Source: Pseudomonadota bacterium (GTDB taxonomy: Bacteria; Myxococcota_A; UBA796; UBA9615). From it: a DNA stretch of 64,000 bases. Shown in pieces: positions 43,333-53,599 of this stretch (positions within the stretch are counted from its first letter, which is position 1; each line of letters opens with the position of its first letter). Where the stretch lies: NCBI GenBank assembly GCA_024229515.1, contig JAAESI010000216.1:1-64000 (forward strand). The letters are read 5' to 3'. The notes beneath the pieces are model-generated. The model saw nothing but the letters and a program-made list of their open reading frames with translations, did no database searches and was not told the origin of the DNA. The translations under genes were made by a program, and so were the position numbers.

Positions 43333-44565
43333 CTACTCGGCGGAGTCGTCGTCGTCTCCCGCGGAGTCATCGTCGTCGCCGGCGGAGTCATCGTCGTCGC
43401 CGGCGGAGTCGTCGTCGTCGCCGCCATCGGGGTCGTACTGCGGGCAGAGCTCGTACTCGCCGTCGGCGTTCTCGTCGTAGTCCAGGGCCTCGTCACACTC
43501 GCCCGTCGACTCGTAGATCTCGATGATCGACGCGCAGGTGTAGGGGACGAGCTCCAGGTCCGGGACCTGCGCAGCCACGATGTCCTCGGCCACCAGGGTC
43601 AGGCAGAAGGGACCGGGGTTGGGATCGCCGCACTCCTCGCACTCGACGCCGACGGTCTCGAACACCAGCTGGCAGATCGCGTCCTCGTCGCCGTCCGGGT
43701 CCAGCTCGGGAGCCAGCGGACGGGTGTCGATGCGGCCGCTGAAGGTGCCGCCCTGCATGTCGTCCAACTCCGGGTGGAACGTGCCGGTGATGATCAGGTT
43801 CTGAATCGTCGCCTCGATGCCCTGGATGCTGAGGGGCAGGTCCGTGGGACCGAGCTCCAGGCGGGGGTCGTTCCAGCCGGCGGGCACGTCGTCGGCGGTG
43901 CCGTAGACACCGTCTTCGCCGTACGTAAAGGCCAACGTCTCCGTGCATGCCTCCTGCGTGATGCTGCCGCCGGACTCCTCACCGAGGGCGCCGACGATGT
44001 GCAGGCCCGGCTGGTCCGCGGCCTCGAACGACGACTCCTCGGTCGGCGTGAAGAGGATGGCGAAGCCGTCGAGCTGGCTGCCGATGATGGCGCCGACGCC
44101 GGGGGGCTCGACGAACGTCGCTCCCGCCAGGTCGATGTTGTAGACGTTGCCGACGAGGTCGGGGGCGTTGTCGACCGTGGTGCCGTGGGGGCCGGTCGTG
44201 AACGCGATCTCGAGGGCGGCGTCCTGCGTCGGCGTCCACTCCACGGTCATCGTGTAGGCGGTGCCGGGGACCAGGTCCTCGGTGGGATCGAACGTCCAGA
44301 GGCGACCGTTGCTGCCGGACTCCAGGGTGCCCGCGATGGCGGCGCCACCGGCGTCGGCGATGGAGACCGAAGCGCTGTCCGGCGGCACGTCGAACTCGGC
44401 CCAGACGTTGGACTGGTAGAAGAGCTGCCCGTCAGCCACGGGGTTGATCTCCACGACGAACGGGTAACGGATGTCGCCCGTAGCGTCGTCGTCGTCGGCC
44501 GGGTCGGGGCCGCACGCGGACAGGGGGAGCACCAACAGGGTCAGCAAAGACAAGAACTTGCGCAT
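43333..44565 (-). CDS. Lipoprotein of a locally duplicated family (copy 2) with C-terminal DDDDS repeats
   Basis: A 410-residue lipoprotein (lipobox PLSACGPDPADDDDAT) homologous to copy 1 along its length. Examples: VEPPGVGAIIGSQLDGFAILF, AFTYGEDGVYGTADDVPAGW, HPELDDMQGGTFSGRIDTR, VECEECGDPNPGPFC. Unlike copy 1 it also ends with four GDDDDSA units just before the stop. D4 tracts are thus present at both ends, which is odd because the motif usually follows the lipidated Cys. A surface or periplasmic location is inferred from the lipobox; function is unknown. Confidence 0.75.
   Translation of the reverse strand: MRKFLSLLTLLVLPLSACGPDPADDDDATGDIRYPFVVEINPVADGQLFYQSNVWAEFDVPPDSASVSIADAGGAAIAGTLESGSNGRLWTFDPTEDLVPGTAYTMTVEWTPTQDAALEIAFTTGPHGTTVDNAPDLVGNVYNIDLAGATFVEPPGVGAIIGSQLDGFAILFTPTEESSFEAADQPGLHIVGALGEESGGSITQEACTETLAFTYGEDGVYGTADDVPAGWNDPRLELGPTDLPLSIQGIEATIQNLIITGTFHPELDDMQGGTFSGRIDTRPLAPELDPDGDEDAICQLVFETVGVECEECGDPNPGPFCLTLVAEDIVAAQVPDLELVPYTCASIIEIYESTGECDEALDYDENADGEYELCPQYDPDGGDDDDSAGDDDDSAGDDDDSAGDDDDSAE
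43336..43425 (-). repeat. C-terminal GDDDDSA repeat array
   Basis: Four tandem units of GTCGTCGTCGTC or GTCATCGTCGTC with CCCGCGGA/GCCGGCGGA spacers (plus strand) end the copy 2 gene, one codon before its stop. Confidence 0.8.
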
Positions 44566-44619
44566 CAGAATCCCTTCCCGGGGACAAATCTTCCCCAGTG
44601 CGGCGGCACCGTAGGACGG

Positions 44620-44639
44620 GTTTGACTCTCAAGTCAAAC
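44620..44639. promoter_or_regulatory. Palindrome GTTTGACT-CTCA-AGTCAAAC in the divergent promoter region
   Basis: The perfect 8-bp inverted repeat with a 4-base loop lies between the minus-strand lipoprotein gene and the plus-strand pgeF fusion. It contains TTGACT, a sigma-70-like -35 sequence, on both strands. On the minus strand TTGACT is followed at 17 bases by CTACGG. It is an attractive operator or shared promoter element for the two divergent genes. Confidence 0.45.
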
Positions 44640-44674
44640 GGGTTTCCTTTGCCCGATCCGCTACGGTGCGTCGA

Positions 44675-46474
44675 ATGACAGAGGACCTGCAGCGGCCGAC
44701 ATGGGCCCAGGAGGCGCCGCTTGGGTGCTGCGGTTTCACCACTCGGTCCTCCCCCGGCCCCGCCGCTCTCGCGTGCGCGCGTCAGATCCACGGGGCTGAC
44801 GTCCATCATGCAGCGCCCGACCAGCCTCCTGCCGAGGGCGACGGACTGTGGTCCACGACGCCCGGCCTGAACGTCGCCATTCGCGTCGCTGACTGCGTGC
44901 CCGTGCTGCTGTGGGACCCCGGCGTGCCCGCGGTCGCGGCGGTGCATGCGGGCTGGCGCGGAACTGCGCAGGACATCGTCGGGGCGGCGCTGGAGGTAGG
45001 CGCCGGCCTCGGCGTGGAGCCCGCCCGGGTGCACGCCGCGATCGGCCCGTGCATCGGTCCCTGCCACTTCGAGGTGGGCGATGAGGTCGTCGACGGCCTG
45101 CGCGCCCTCGGGCTGGACGACGCGACGATCGGACTGCGGATCGGACCTCGCGGCCGGCCTCACGTCGACCTTCGATCGGTCAACCGCGCGCTGCTGGTCC
45201 GCCGCGGAGTCCCCGTCGGCCAGATCGAGGACGTGGGGGGCTGCACCTACTGCGACGCCGACGCCTACGAGTCCTACCGCCGCGACGGCTCTTCGTCCGG
45301 CCGGCTGCGCGGCATCATCGGGCTGCTCGGCACCCTCCTGATCGCCGTCGTGACGGGCTGCGCCGCGCCTGCGGCGCCCACGGACCTGGAGACCGCCGCG
45401 ATCTCGGACGAGGCCCGGCAGGCCCTCGCCGACGGGGACGCCGACCGCGCCGAAGAGCTCCTCCGCGGGCTGCTCAAGTCCCGCGTGGACGACGCTCACA
45501 TTCGCGCCTCGCTGGCCATGGCGCTGCATCGTCAGGGCCGCTACGCGGAGGCATCGGTCCAGTCCCGGCTCGCCCTCGGCGCCGACCCGACCCTTTGGCA
45601 GGCCTCCTACAACCTCGCCTGCCACCACGCCGCCGCCGGCGAGCGCGACCTCGCCATCCGGTGGCTCCAAGGCGCCATCGCTTCGGGCTACGTGTCCGTC
45701 GAACAGGTGGTCTCGGACCCCGATCTGGCGGCGTTGGAGGACGACCATCGGTTCGCCTTCTACGCGGGGACGGGCGTGCTCAGTCGGGCCACCGAAGACG
45801 CCGTCGTGCTCCTGCACACCCCCAGCGTGGCGGTCGGCGAGCGGGCGACCGTGAGCGTCATCTCCATCGCCCTGAACCGGCCGCTGATGGGGGAGCGCGA
45901 GGAAGCCGACCTGCGGCTCGCCTCGGCGCTGGAGCCCGGGCTCCTCCGCCCCGTGAGCCGTCGGGAGACCTTCTCGGTGGGGGTGGAGGGCGGCAGCGAG
46001 TACCACCAGCGCACGTTCCACTTCACGTTCGAACCGCTCCAAGCGGGCCTGATCCCGTTGGGCCCCTTCGAGGTGTCGTGCGGCGCGCGCAGCCGATGGA
46101 CGGACACCGTGCTGCTCCAGGTGCGGGACGCGGGGGAGAGCCCGAACGGGTCGACGCAGGCCATCCCCGTGCCCGTCGCGCGCCCCAAGTCCTTCTTCCG
46201 CGCGCCGTCCGCCGCGGACCCCCCGTTGATCGCGGCACACCGTGGGCGCGGGGGCGAAGTGGTGGAGATCAGCGCGGTCGGCACCGAGCCCGTGGAGGCG
46301 GACTGGACGGAGACGGACGAGGGCGCGAGCCGCTACTTCCGCTTCAAGGCGGCGTCGGTCGAGGTGCTCCCTGAGAGCACCCCCTCGCGGGAGCCCGGCA
46401 TCTTCCGGTCGATCCTGGTGCAGCGCGCCACCGAGGGGTGGAGCCACCTGGTGGAGTTGCGGTCGGCGCCCTAG
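44675..46474 (+). CDS. PgeF/YfiH-like peptidoglycan-editing factor fused to a lipobox-containing TPR domain
   Basis: At 599 residues this is far longer than the roughly 230-residue PgeF/YfiH family. Residues 1-210 are a complete member: QIHGADVH, VADCVPVLLWDP, VAAVHAGWRGTAQDIV, AAIGPCIGPCHFEVG and GGCTYCDADAYESYRRDG. Relatives remove misincorporated serine from peptidoglycan precursors or oxidise phenolics. The frame continues into a hydrophobic stretch with a lipobox-like IAVVTGCAAP, then TPR-like helices (ISDEARQALADGDADRAEELL; HIRASLAMALHRQGRYAEAS), then a beta-rich end. No ATG, GTG or TTG lies before the hydrophobic segment, so a separate lipoprotein gene has no clear start. A true fusion or a lost stop is possible. 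Confidence 0.8.
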   Translation: MTEDLQRPTWAQEAPLGCCGFTTRSSPGPAALACARQIHGADVHHAAPDQPPAEGDGLWSTTPGLNVAIRVADCVPVLLWDPGVPAVAAVHAGWRGTAQDIVGAALEVGAGLGVEPARVHAAIGPCIGPCHFEVGDEVVDGLRALGLDDATIGLRIGPRGRPHVDLRSVNRALLVRRGVPVGQIEDVGGCTYCDADAYESYRRDGSSSGRLRGIIGLLGTLLIAVVTGCAAPAAPTDLETAAISDEARQALADGDADRAEELLRGLLKSRVDDAHIRASLAMALHRQGRYAEASVQSRLALGADPTLWQASYNLACHHAAAGERDLAIRWLQGAIASGYVSVEQVVSDPDLAALEDDHRFAFYAGTGVLSRATEDAVVLLHTPSVAVGERATVSVISIALNRPLMGEREEADLRLASALEPGLLRPVSRRETFSVGVEGGSEYHQRTFHFTFEPLQAGLIPLGPFEVSCGARSRWTDTVLLQVRDAGESPNGSTQAIPVPVARPKSFFRAPSAADPPLIAAHRGRGGEVVEISAVGTEPVEADWTETDEGASRYFRFKAASVEVLPESTPSREPGIFRSILVQRATEGWSHLVELRSAP

Positions 46475-48310
46475 CGGCGCTTGCGGGTGGCCTTGCGGGC
46501 GGCGTCGCGCTCCTCTTGGTAGCTCTGAGCGTACTGCTCGAACACCCGCTTGTCGGGAGCCGCCTGGTAGGCGGTCTCGTAGTCGACCTCGTTGCGCTTG
46601 GTCAGCTCCACGAGGTGCTTCTCGAAGGCCCACATGCCCTCGCCCGAGGCCGTTGTGATGACCTGACGGACCTGGTGCAGCTTGTTGTCGCGGATCAGCG
46701 TCGCGACCGCGTTGTTGATCTTGAGGAAATCGACGGCCGGGACCAGTCCGCGGCCTGAGCTGTGGCGCAGCAGGCGCAGGTTCACCACCGCCTTGAGCAC
46801 GTCCGAGATCATCGCCCGCGCGCCCGCCTTCTGGGTGTCGGGGAAGACGTCGATCAACCGGGAGACCGCGTTGACCGTCGTGTTGGCGTGCATCGTCGCC
46901 ATGATCAGGTGGCCCGTTTCGCCGGCGGACACGGCCATCGACACCGTGTCGAGGTCACGCAGCTCGCCGACCATGATGACGTCGGGGTTCTCTCGGAGGG
47001 CGTCGCGCAGGCCGTCCAGGAACGTCGGCGTGTGGACGCCGACCTCACGCTGCTGGATGAGGCTCTTGCCGTTCTGGAAGAGGAACTCGATCGACGCTTC
47101 CAGCGTGAGGATGTGCAGCTGCCGCGTCAGGTTCATCTGCTCGATGATCGCGGCCATGCTGGTCGACTTGCCCGAGCCGGTGGGCCCGGTGAAGAGCACC
47201 AGTCCCGCTTCCTGGCCGGTGAGCCAGCTCAACTCCGACGGGAGGTTCAGGGCATCCAGCGACTCGATCGCCGAGCCTACGTGCCGCACCGCCGCCGAGG
47301 TGCCGTACAGCTGCCTGAAGACGTTGATGCGGAACCGGCCGACCCCGTCGATTTCGTAGGACAGGTCGGTCGCCTGCCGCTCCTCGATCTCCTTGCGTTC
47401 CTTGTCTCCCAGGATCGAGTAGATGACCTTCTCGATCTCGCCCGGGTCGAACACACGGCCCTGCGACGGCTGGAACCGGTTGTCGACCCGCAGGGTGGGG
47501 GGGAACCGAGGTGTGATGTGCAGATCGGTCGCGTCCTGCTCGACCATCCACCGCAGCAACCGGTCGAACTCGTCGCGGTTGAGCTTGCGGCCGTAGTCCG
47601 GCGGCGTCGTCGCCTCCGACCGCGTGTACTGAATCTGCGCCGTGGGCTTGAGTCCGGCGCTCTTGCCGGGGGCGCTGCGCGGCGCTCCGGGACGGGACCG
47701 GACCCGCGCCATGTCCATCGCCGGGCCGGAGGTCGGACGTTCCGTTCGACGCTTCCGGGGCGGCGCGACGGACCGGTCTTCGTCGGCGAACGGCTTCAGC
47801 CCGGACATGCTCGGCTGGGTGAGGTCGTCGGGGTTGTCGTTGACCTCCAGCAGCGGCACCTCCAGCGGCTTGCGGGGCGGCGGCGGCGGCGGCGGCGGGG
47901 GCGAACTCGAACTCGCTGAGCCCGACCTCGTCCAAGGTGTCGTCCGCGGGGGGCAGCGGCACCTCGATGGTGTGGGCGGCGCTCCCCGGCGGCACGGTCC
48001 CCTGGTCGGCCCCCAGCGCCTTGAAGATCGCCTGCAGTTGGCCGCGCTTTCGGGCCACGTCGCAGGCGAAGTAGAGCCCCTGGAACTCGTAGTGGATGCG
48101 CGCGATGCCGTCGAGCCGGAGGGCCTCGAGGTCCTCGTCGGAGCAGATTTCGCGGACGAAGTCCTGGAGCTGGTCTTCCCGGAAGGGCGGGATGTCCAAC
48201 GATTGGGAGGTCCGTCCGAACACGAGCTCGGCCGGCTTGCCGACGGTGAGCTTCATCGCGTCGGCGTCCTCGGACGCCATCAACCTGAGGATGTAGTCGA
48301 GTCCCGCCAT
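46471..48310 (-). CDS. PilT-like twitching-motility/secretion ATPase with duplicated N-terminal domain (one frameshift)
   Basis: The ATG at 48310 opens an N-terminal segment (about 1-112: LDYILRLMASEDADAMKLTVG...FKALGADQG) that matches a degenerate PilT N-domain. After a GCC-rich linker the frame breaks at C5 47897-47901 (coding strand). One more C gives FAPPPPPPPP-RKPLEVPLLEV and continues into a full PilT/PilU-like protein. That part has a second N-domain, Walker A LFTGPTGSGKST, the VGELRDLDTVSMAVSAGET box and ATMHANTTVNAVSRLIDVFP. In type IV pilus systems these ATPases power retraction. The PilT AIRNLIRE motif is not seen. No pilus genes are adjacent. Confidence 0.8.
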
Positions 48311-48336
48311 GGGTACCGGCTTGAGCGGCCCGTCGC

Positions 48337-51300
48337 TCAGTCGGGGGCGGTCGTGCAGGCCCAGTCGATCTCGCAGCCGTTGAACAGCTCGAAGTTGCCG
48401 AGGGTCGCGTTGGTCACCGTCGCGGAGCAGGGATTCAGGGTGACCGTGGAGCTGTTCACGTCGACGGTGCCGCCGTCGCAGCTGAGGCCGTACTCGGCGA
48501 CCACGTCGATGACCGGGTCGACGACCGAGACCGCCGCGGTGCCCGCCAGGAGCACGCCGGAGGTGCCCGAGTTGGTGATGGCGGCGCCGGTCAGGTCGAG
48601 CGTGCCGGACGTGGCCGAGACGCCTGCCCCGGCCGAGTCCACGACGGCGGTGCCGGCGGTGGTGCTGACCGAGCCGGCTCCCGTCAGGGCGATGCCGGAG
48701 CCGCCCGAACCGGTGATGGTGACGGTGTCGAGGTCCGCGATGCCGGTGCTCACGAGCAGGCCGGCGCCGGTCGAGCCCGTGATCGTCAGGCCCGCGAGCA
48801 CCGCCGAAGCGGCGGAGTCGATCTGCACCCCGTCGTTGCCCGAGCCGTTGATCTGGGTGCCGTCGCTGGTGATGAGGGTGCCCGCCGTCGCCTGCACGCC
48901 GTCCAGACCGGAGTCCTCGATCGTGGCGCCGACCAGCGTCACGGTGCCCGCGCCCGACATCGTGATGCCGTTGGTGCCCGCGGCCGTGATCGTGGTGCCC
49001 GTCAGCGTGGCGGTGCTGCCGGAGCCCGCCAACTGGATGCCGGTGCCGCCCGCGGTGACCGTCGTGTCTTCGCCCATCAGCACCTCACCGGGCTCGAATC
49101 CCGGGGTCACCGAGTAGGTCCAGGTGTTGAGGTAGACGCCGTTGCCGCCCGCCTCCAGCGTGTTCGTGCCCGTCGACATGTCCGCGGTGCTGCCCTGCAG
49201 CCAGAGCGCGGTGCCGGTCGAGGTGATGGTGTTGTCCTCCATCGCCAGCGCGGGGTTGGGCTGGTCGGCGTCCCAGTCGGCCCACCCGTCGCAGTTGTCG
49301 TCGCGGAAGTTGCCGACGACCTCGTCCAGGTCCGGGGAGATGAGGGGGTCGTTGTCGTTGCAGTCGCCGTCGGCGATGGAGACGCCGTCCGCGTCCGCGT
49401 CGACCGTGGAGGTGCCGTCGTCGGTGACGCCGTCGCAGTCGTTGTCCTTGCCGTCGCCCGCGATCTCCTCGGCGGTGGAGCCGCCGACGTCGGGGTCGGT
49501 GTCGTCGCAGTCGCCCAGCCACTCGGCCTGGCCGTCGCTGTCGTTGTCCGACGTCAGCCCCGTGGGGATCGACATCGCCGCGTAGATCCCCGCGCTGGTC
49601 CCGCCCGTGATGGTGTTGCCGTTGAAGTCGTAGTTGCCGAAGCCCTGCAGGTAGATGGCGTACTGCGCGTTCTCAGCCACGAGGTAGTTGTCTTCGATCG
49701 TGTAGTCAGCCGCCTCGGCCGGGTCGAAGCTCGTCATGTAGATCCCGTAGTTGAGGTCGAGCAGGTCGCACGTCGTCAGGCTTCCGTTCGTCGATCCGCC
49801 GATCTGGTTCCCGGAGAGGTCCGTGCCGGGGGACTCCCGCAGGTACACGCCGGAGAAGTCGCCCACGCAGACGTTGTTGTCGGTGAACGTGAGCCCCGGC
49901 AGGGCCGACAGGTAGACGCCCCAGAAGCCCAGACCGCCGTCGATCGTGTTGCCGCTGATGACCGGCGCGCTGAGCGCCTCGGGGTCGTTGCCGTTGACGT
50001 ACAGCGGGCCGTCCGGGGACGAGCCGCAGGAAGGACCGTCCGAGGGGCACTGCGGGTCGGCGCAGTCGATCAGCTCGTCGGCGTTGTCGTCGATGCCGTT
50101 GTTGCAGATCTCATCGGGGCCGTCCTCGCCCGTGTAGAAGCCGTTGTTCAGCAGCGTGTTGTTCGTGAACTGCAGCTGCGAGCTGAACGTGGCGACGCCG
50201 CCGTCCACGTTGTCCTCGAAGTGGCCGCCGTCCCAGGAGACGAACGTCGGCGCGCCCTGGCTGGTGACCCACATCCCGGTGCCGCCGGACAGCAGCGGGA
50301 GGAACTCCTCCTCGGGGTCCTCGAAGCCGTCGATGTCCTGGATGAGGGGGCCGCGGCGGGTGCCCGTGATGGTCCCGCCGGAGCCGACGAGGGTGACGTC
50401 GAGGCCGAGGATGCCGAAGCCCTGGGGGTCGGTGATCGTCGGGTTGGTGATCGTGCCGTTGGCGGTCTGCAGGTGGAAGCCGCGCGAGCGTCCGCCGATG
50501 CTCGTGTCGTCGGTGCTGTCGAAGGCGGAGCTGACGAAGACGAAGTTGCCGAACTCGGCGTCCGACACGGTGTTGCCCTCGAGCACGCAGGAGTCGACGA
50601 AGAAGCAGGCCAGCCCGAAGCCGGTGTTGATGCTGCCGAGGTTCTCCGGGTCGTCGTTGTAGGCGTGATCGATGGTGCTGATGATGTTGTCGCTGATCGT
50701 CGCCTCGTCCGTCAGCTGGACGAGGATGCCGTTGCCGCCGACGACGTTCTCGATCGTGTTGCCGACGATGTTGGTGCTGGCGATGTTGCCGTCGGCGGAG
50801 GTGCCGCCCGCGACGATCCCGCGGCTCCCCAGGTTCGTGAGCACGTTGCCGCTGATGTCGACGGTCGCGCCGGGGGCGGCGAGGTTGATGCCGCCGGCCC
50901 ACGGGAAGCCCATCGGGACGGGCTCGATCGTCTTGGTCGAGATGGTCGACCCGGTCACCGTGGTGGAAGCCCAGGCGAAGATCGCGTCGGCCATCATGTC
51001 GGTGAAGGTGGAGCCCGTGACGGTCAGGGTCCGCGAGCCGGCCGCGGCCTGGTCGCCGCCCAGCAGCACGACGCCGTACTGCAGGCTGTTGACGAAGTTC
51101 GACGTGGTGATCGTCGCGCCGGGCCCTTGCTCGATGAACAGCCCGAACACGCCGGGGCCGCTGAGGGTGGTGCTCTCGAACACGACCTCCTCGGTGGTCT
51201 GCTCGACGAACAGGGCGGTGCCGTCACGCTCGAACGACTCGGCCCCCTCGGGGCGGTTGATGGTGCCGATGGTGCTGTCGGAGATGGAGACGACCGCGTC

Positions 51301-51948
51301 CAGGGCGCGGATGCCGAAGCTGCCCAGGAAGGTGATCTCGGAGTCCAGCACGGTCAGGGTTGCGTCGGTCTGGGCGAGGATGCCGACGCCGCCGTTGGGC
51401 GAGGTGTAGCCGACGCACTGGATGGTCCCCTCGGACAGGGTGACGTTGGACCGGGACATCTCGATGCCGACGAGGCCGTGGTCGCAGACGCCTTCGGACG
51501 GCTCGAAGCCGACGTAGACGTCGTGCAGGAGCACCTCGAGGCTGTCGGTGATGCGCAGCCCGCGCACGGTTCCGATCTCCTCGTAGGGGATCTGGAACGC
51601 CATGCCGGTGATCTGGACGAGCCCGGCGGCCTGGTCGATCTGGACCACGGTGCCGGCGCCGTCGCCGGTCAGGAGCACGCGATCGAAGCCTTCACCCGCC
51701 AGCGTGATCGGCTTGTTGATCTCCAGGGCTTCCTCGTAGATGCCCGCGCAGACGGAGATCGTGGCGCCCTCGGGGGCCGAATCGATGGCCTCCTGGATGC
51801 CTTCGAAGACGCCTCCGCCGGAGACGGTGACGCAGCCCACGGGCTCGACCGAGGAGTCGTCGTCGTCCGAAGGCTGACAGTCGCTGGCGGTCAGCGTGAA
51901 GGCGGCGAGCAGGGCGCAGCTGGTGGCTGCAAAGCGGTCCAAGGTCAT
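48337..51948 (-). CDS. Giant beta-helix surface lipoprotein with MopE-like metal-binding motifs
   Basis: A 1203-residue lipoprotein: signal peptide, lipobox [11 protein letters not shown], then DDDDSS. Long parallel beta-helix repeats follow ([48 protein letters not shown] and others), with about 40 rungs in all. Two insertions carry Cys/Asp-rich motifs: [20 protein letters not shown], and [11 protein letters not shown] / [15 protein letters not shown] / [14 protein letters not shown]. These resemble calcium/copper-binding MopE and Stigma-type motifs. GGAG sits 6 bases before the ATG. It is likely exposed at the cell surface. Pectate-lyase-like rungs occur but no catalytic site is identified. 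Confidence 0.85.
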   Translation of the reverse strand: MTLDRFAATSCALLAAFTLTASDCQPSDDDDSSVEPVGCVTVSGGGVFEGIQEAIDSAPEGATISVCAGIYEEALEINKPITLAGEGFDRVLLTGDGAGTVVQIDQAAGLVQITGMAFQIPYEEIGTVRGLRITDSLEVLLHDVYVGFEPSEGVCDHGLVGIEMSRSNVTLSEGTIQCVGYTSPNGGVGILAQTDATLTVLDSEITFLGSFGIRALDAVVSISDSTIGTINRPEGAESFERDGTALFVEQTTEEVVFESTTLSGPGVFGLFIEQGPGATITTSNFVNSLQYGVVLLGGDQAAAGSRTLTVTGSTFTDMMADAIFAWASTTVTGSTISTKTIEPVPMGFPWAGGINLAAPGATVDISGNVLTNLGSRGIVAGGTSADGNIASTNIVGNTIENVVGGNGILVQLTDEATISDNIISTIDHAYNDDPENLGSINTGFGLACFFVDSCVLEGNTVSDAEFGNFVFVSSAFDSTDDTSIGGRSRGFHLQTANGTITNPTITDPQGFGILGLDVTLVGSGGTITGTRRGPLIQDIDGFEDPEEEFLPLLSGGTGMWVTSQGAPTFVSWDGGHFEDNVDGGVATFSSQLQFTNNTLLNNGFYTGEDGPDEICNNGIDDNADELIDCADPQCPSDGPSCGSSPDGPLYVNGNDPEALSAPVISGNTIDGGLGFWGVYLSALPGLTFTDNNVCVGDFSGVYLRESPGTDLSGNQIGGSTNGSLTTCDLLDLNYGIYMTSFDPAEAADYTIEDNYLVAENAQYAIYLQGFGNYDFNGNTITGGTSAGIYAAMSIPTGLTSDNDSDGQAEWLGDCDDTDPDVGGSTAEEIAGDGKDNDCDGVTDDGTSTVDADADGVSIADGDCNDNDPLISPDLDEVVGNFRDDNCDGWADWDADQPNPALAMEDNTITSTGTALWLQGSTADMSTGTNTLEAGGNGVYLNTWTYSVTPGFEPGEVLMGEDTTVTAGGTGIQLAGSGSTATLTGTTITAAGTNGITMSGAGTVTLVGATIEDSGLDGVQATAGTLITSDGTQINGSGNDGVQIDSAASAVLAGLTITGSTGAGLLVSTGIADLDTVTITGSGGSGIALTGAGSVSTTAGTAVVDSAGAGVSATSGTLDLTGAAITNSGTSGVLLAGTAAVSVVDPVIDVVAEYGLSCDGGTVDVNSSTVTLNPCSATVTNATLGNFELFNGCEIDWACTTAPD

Positions 51949-51974
51949 GAGGTCTCCCAGCAGGGTCGGCGCAG

Positions 51975-51980
51975 TATATA
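51975..51980. promoter_or_regulatory. TATATA, candidate -10 in the divergent region
   Basis: The 76-base gap between the beta-helix lipoprotein and the carboxylase gene has one AT-rich spot, GCAGTATATAAAGC, in an otherwise GC-rich stretch. It reads as a -10 box on either strand. No convincing -35 is visible. Confidence 0.4.
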
Positions 51981-52024
51981 AAGCTGCGCGCGTCCCCATG
52001 TCGCAAGGGCAGCAAGAGGCACCG

Positions 52025-53599
52025 ATGGTTACACCGACGAGCAGTGATCCCGAGCTCCAGAACAAGCTCGACGAACTCGAAGCGAAGCTCGCGCAGGCCC
52101 GCGAGGGTGGCGGAGAAGCGCGTACGGAGAGGCAGCACGCCGCCGGCAAGCTGACCGCCCGGGAGCGCGTCGAACTCTTCGTGGACACTGGATCGTTCGT
52201 CGAATTGGACGCATTTGTCGTCCATCAATGCCGAGATTTCGGCATGGAAAAACAGCAAATTCTTGGTGATGGGGTGATCACCGGCCACGGAACCGTCGAC
52301 GGACGGCTGGTGTTTGTCTTCGCTCAGGACTTCACGGTCTTCGGCGGGAGCCTGTCGGGCGCGTACGCCCGGAAGATCTGCAAGGTCATGGATCTGGCGA
52401 TGAAGAACGGCGCCCCCGTGGTCGGCTTGAACGACTCCGGCGGGGCCCGCATCCAGGAGGGCGTGGTCAGCCTCGGCGGCTACGCGGACATCTTCCTCAA
52501 GAACACCCTCGCCAGCGGCGTGATCCCCCAGATCAGCGCGATCATGGGGCCGTGCGCCGGCGGCGCGGTCTACTCGCCCGCCATCACCGACTTCATCGCG
52601 ATGGTCGAGGGCACGTCCTACATGTTCGTGACCGGCCCGGACGTCATCAAGACGGTGACGCACGAGGAGGTCGACAAGGAGAGCCTGGGCGGCGCCAGCG
52701 CGCACCGAAGCAAGTCCGGCGTGTGCCACTTCTCGGTGCCGGACGAGGCGACCTGCCTGGCGCTGCTGCGGGAGCTCCTGGGCTTCCTGCCGAGCAACAA
52801 CGTGGAGGATCCGCCGGTCCGAGCCACGGACGACCCTTGGGATCGGGAGACGCCGGAGCTCACCGACGCGGTGCCCGCGAACCCCAACAAGCCCTACGAC
52901 ATCCGCACGATCATCCGGTCGGTGGCGGACGACGGCTTCTTCCTCGAAGTTCACGAGCACTACGCGATGAACATCGTCGTCGGCTACGTCCGCGTGGACG
53001 GCCGGCCTGTCGGCATCATCGCCAACCAGCCCCAGCACCTCGCCGGCTGCCTGGACGTCGACAGCTCGATCAAGGGGGCGCGGTTCGTGCGCTTCTGCGA
53101 CGCCTTCAACATCCCGATCCTGACGCTGGTAGACGTGCCCGGCTTCCTCCCCGGCACGCAGCAGGAGTGGGGCGGGATCATCAAGCACGGCGCCAAGCTG
53201 CTGTACGCCTTCGCCGAAGCGACGGTGCCGAAGATCACGCTCATCACGCGCAAGGCCTACGGCGGCGCGTACGACGTGATGAACAGCAAGCACATCCGCG
53301 CGGACGTGAACCTCGCCTACCCGCACGCGGAGATCGCGGTGATGGGGGCCGACGGGGCGGTGAACATCATCCACCGGCGGGCGCTGAAGGAAGCGGACGA
53401 CCCGGAGGCGCGGCGGGCCGAGCTCGTGGCGGAGTATCGGGAGACGTTCGCGAACCCGTACAAGGCGGCGGAGCTGGGGTACATCGACCGAGTCATCCAC
53501 CCCGCGCGGACCCGCCGGGAGATTGCGTTGGCCCTGCGCATGACGCGCGGCAAGCGGGACGACAACCCGGCCAAGAAGCATGGGAACATCCCGCTGTAG
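52025..53599 (+). CDS. Acyl-CoA carboxylase carboxyltransferase (beta) subunit
   Basis: A 524-residue carboxyltransferase of the PccB/AccD5 type, which moves CO2 from carboxybiotin to an acyl-CoA (propionyl- or acetyl-CoA). Signatures are [63 protein letters not shown] and [18 protein letters not shown]. The length matches the family. The ATG at 52025 is chosen for its AAGAGG site at 5-6 bases; an ATG at 51998 is also open. No biotin carboxylase or carrier protein gene is adjacent. It lies immediately before the DUF4105 gene. Confidence 0.92.
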   Translation: MVTPTSSDPELQNKLDELEAKLAQAREGGGEARTERQHAAGKLTARERVELFVDTGSFVELDAFVVHQCRDFGMEKQQILGDGVITGHGTVDGRLVFVFAQDFTVFGGSLSGAYARKICKVMDLAMKNGAPVVGLNDSGGARIQEGVVSLGGYADIFLKNTLASGVIPQISAIMGPCAGGAVYSPAITDFIAMVEGTSYMFVTGPDVIKTVTHEEVDKESLGGASAHRSKSGVCHFSVPDEATCLALLRELLGFLPSNNVEDPPVRATDDPWDRETPELTDAVPANPNKPYDIRTIIRSVADDGFFLEVHEHYAMNIVVGYVRVDGRPVGIIANQPQHLAGCLDVDSSIKGARFVRFCDAFNIPILTLVDVPGFLPGTQQEWGGIIKHGAKLLYAFAEATVPKITLITRKAYGGAYDVMNSKHIRADVNLAYPHAEIAVMGADGAVNIIHRRALKEADDPEARRAELVAEYRETFANPYKAAELGYIDRVIHPARTRREIALALRMTRGKRDDNPAKKHGNIPL

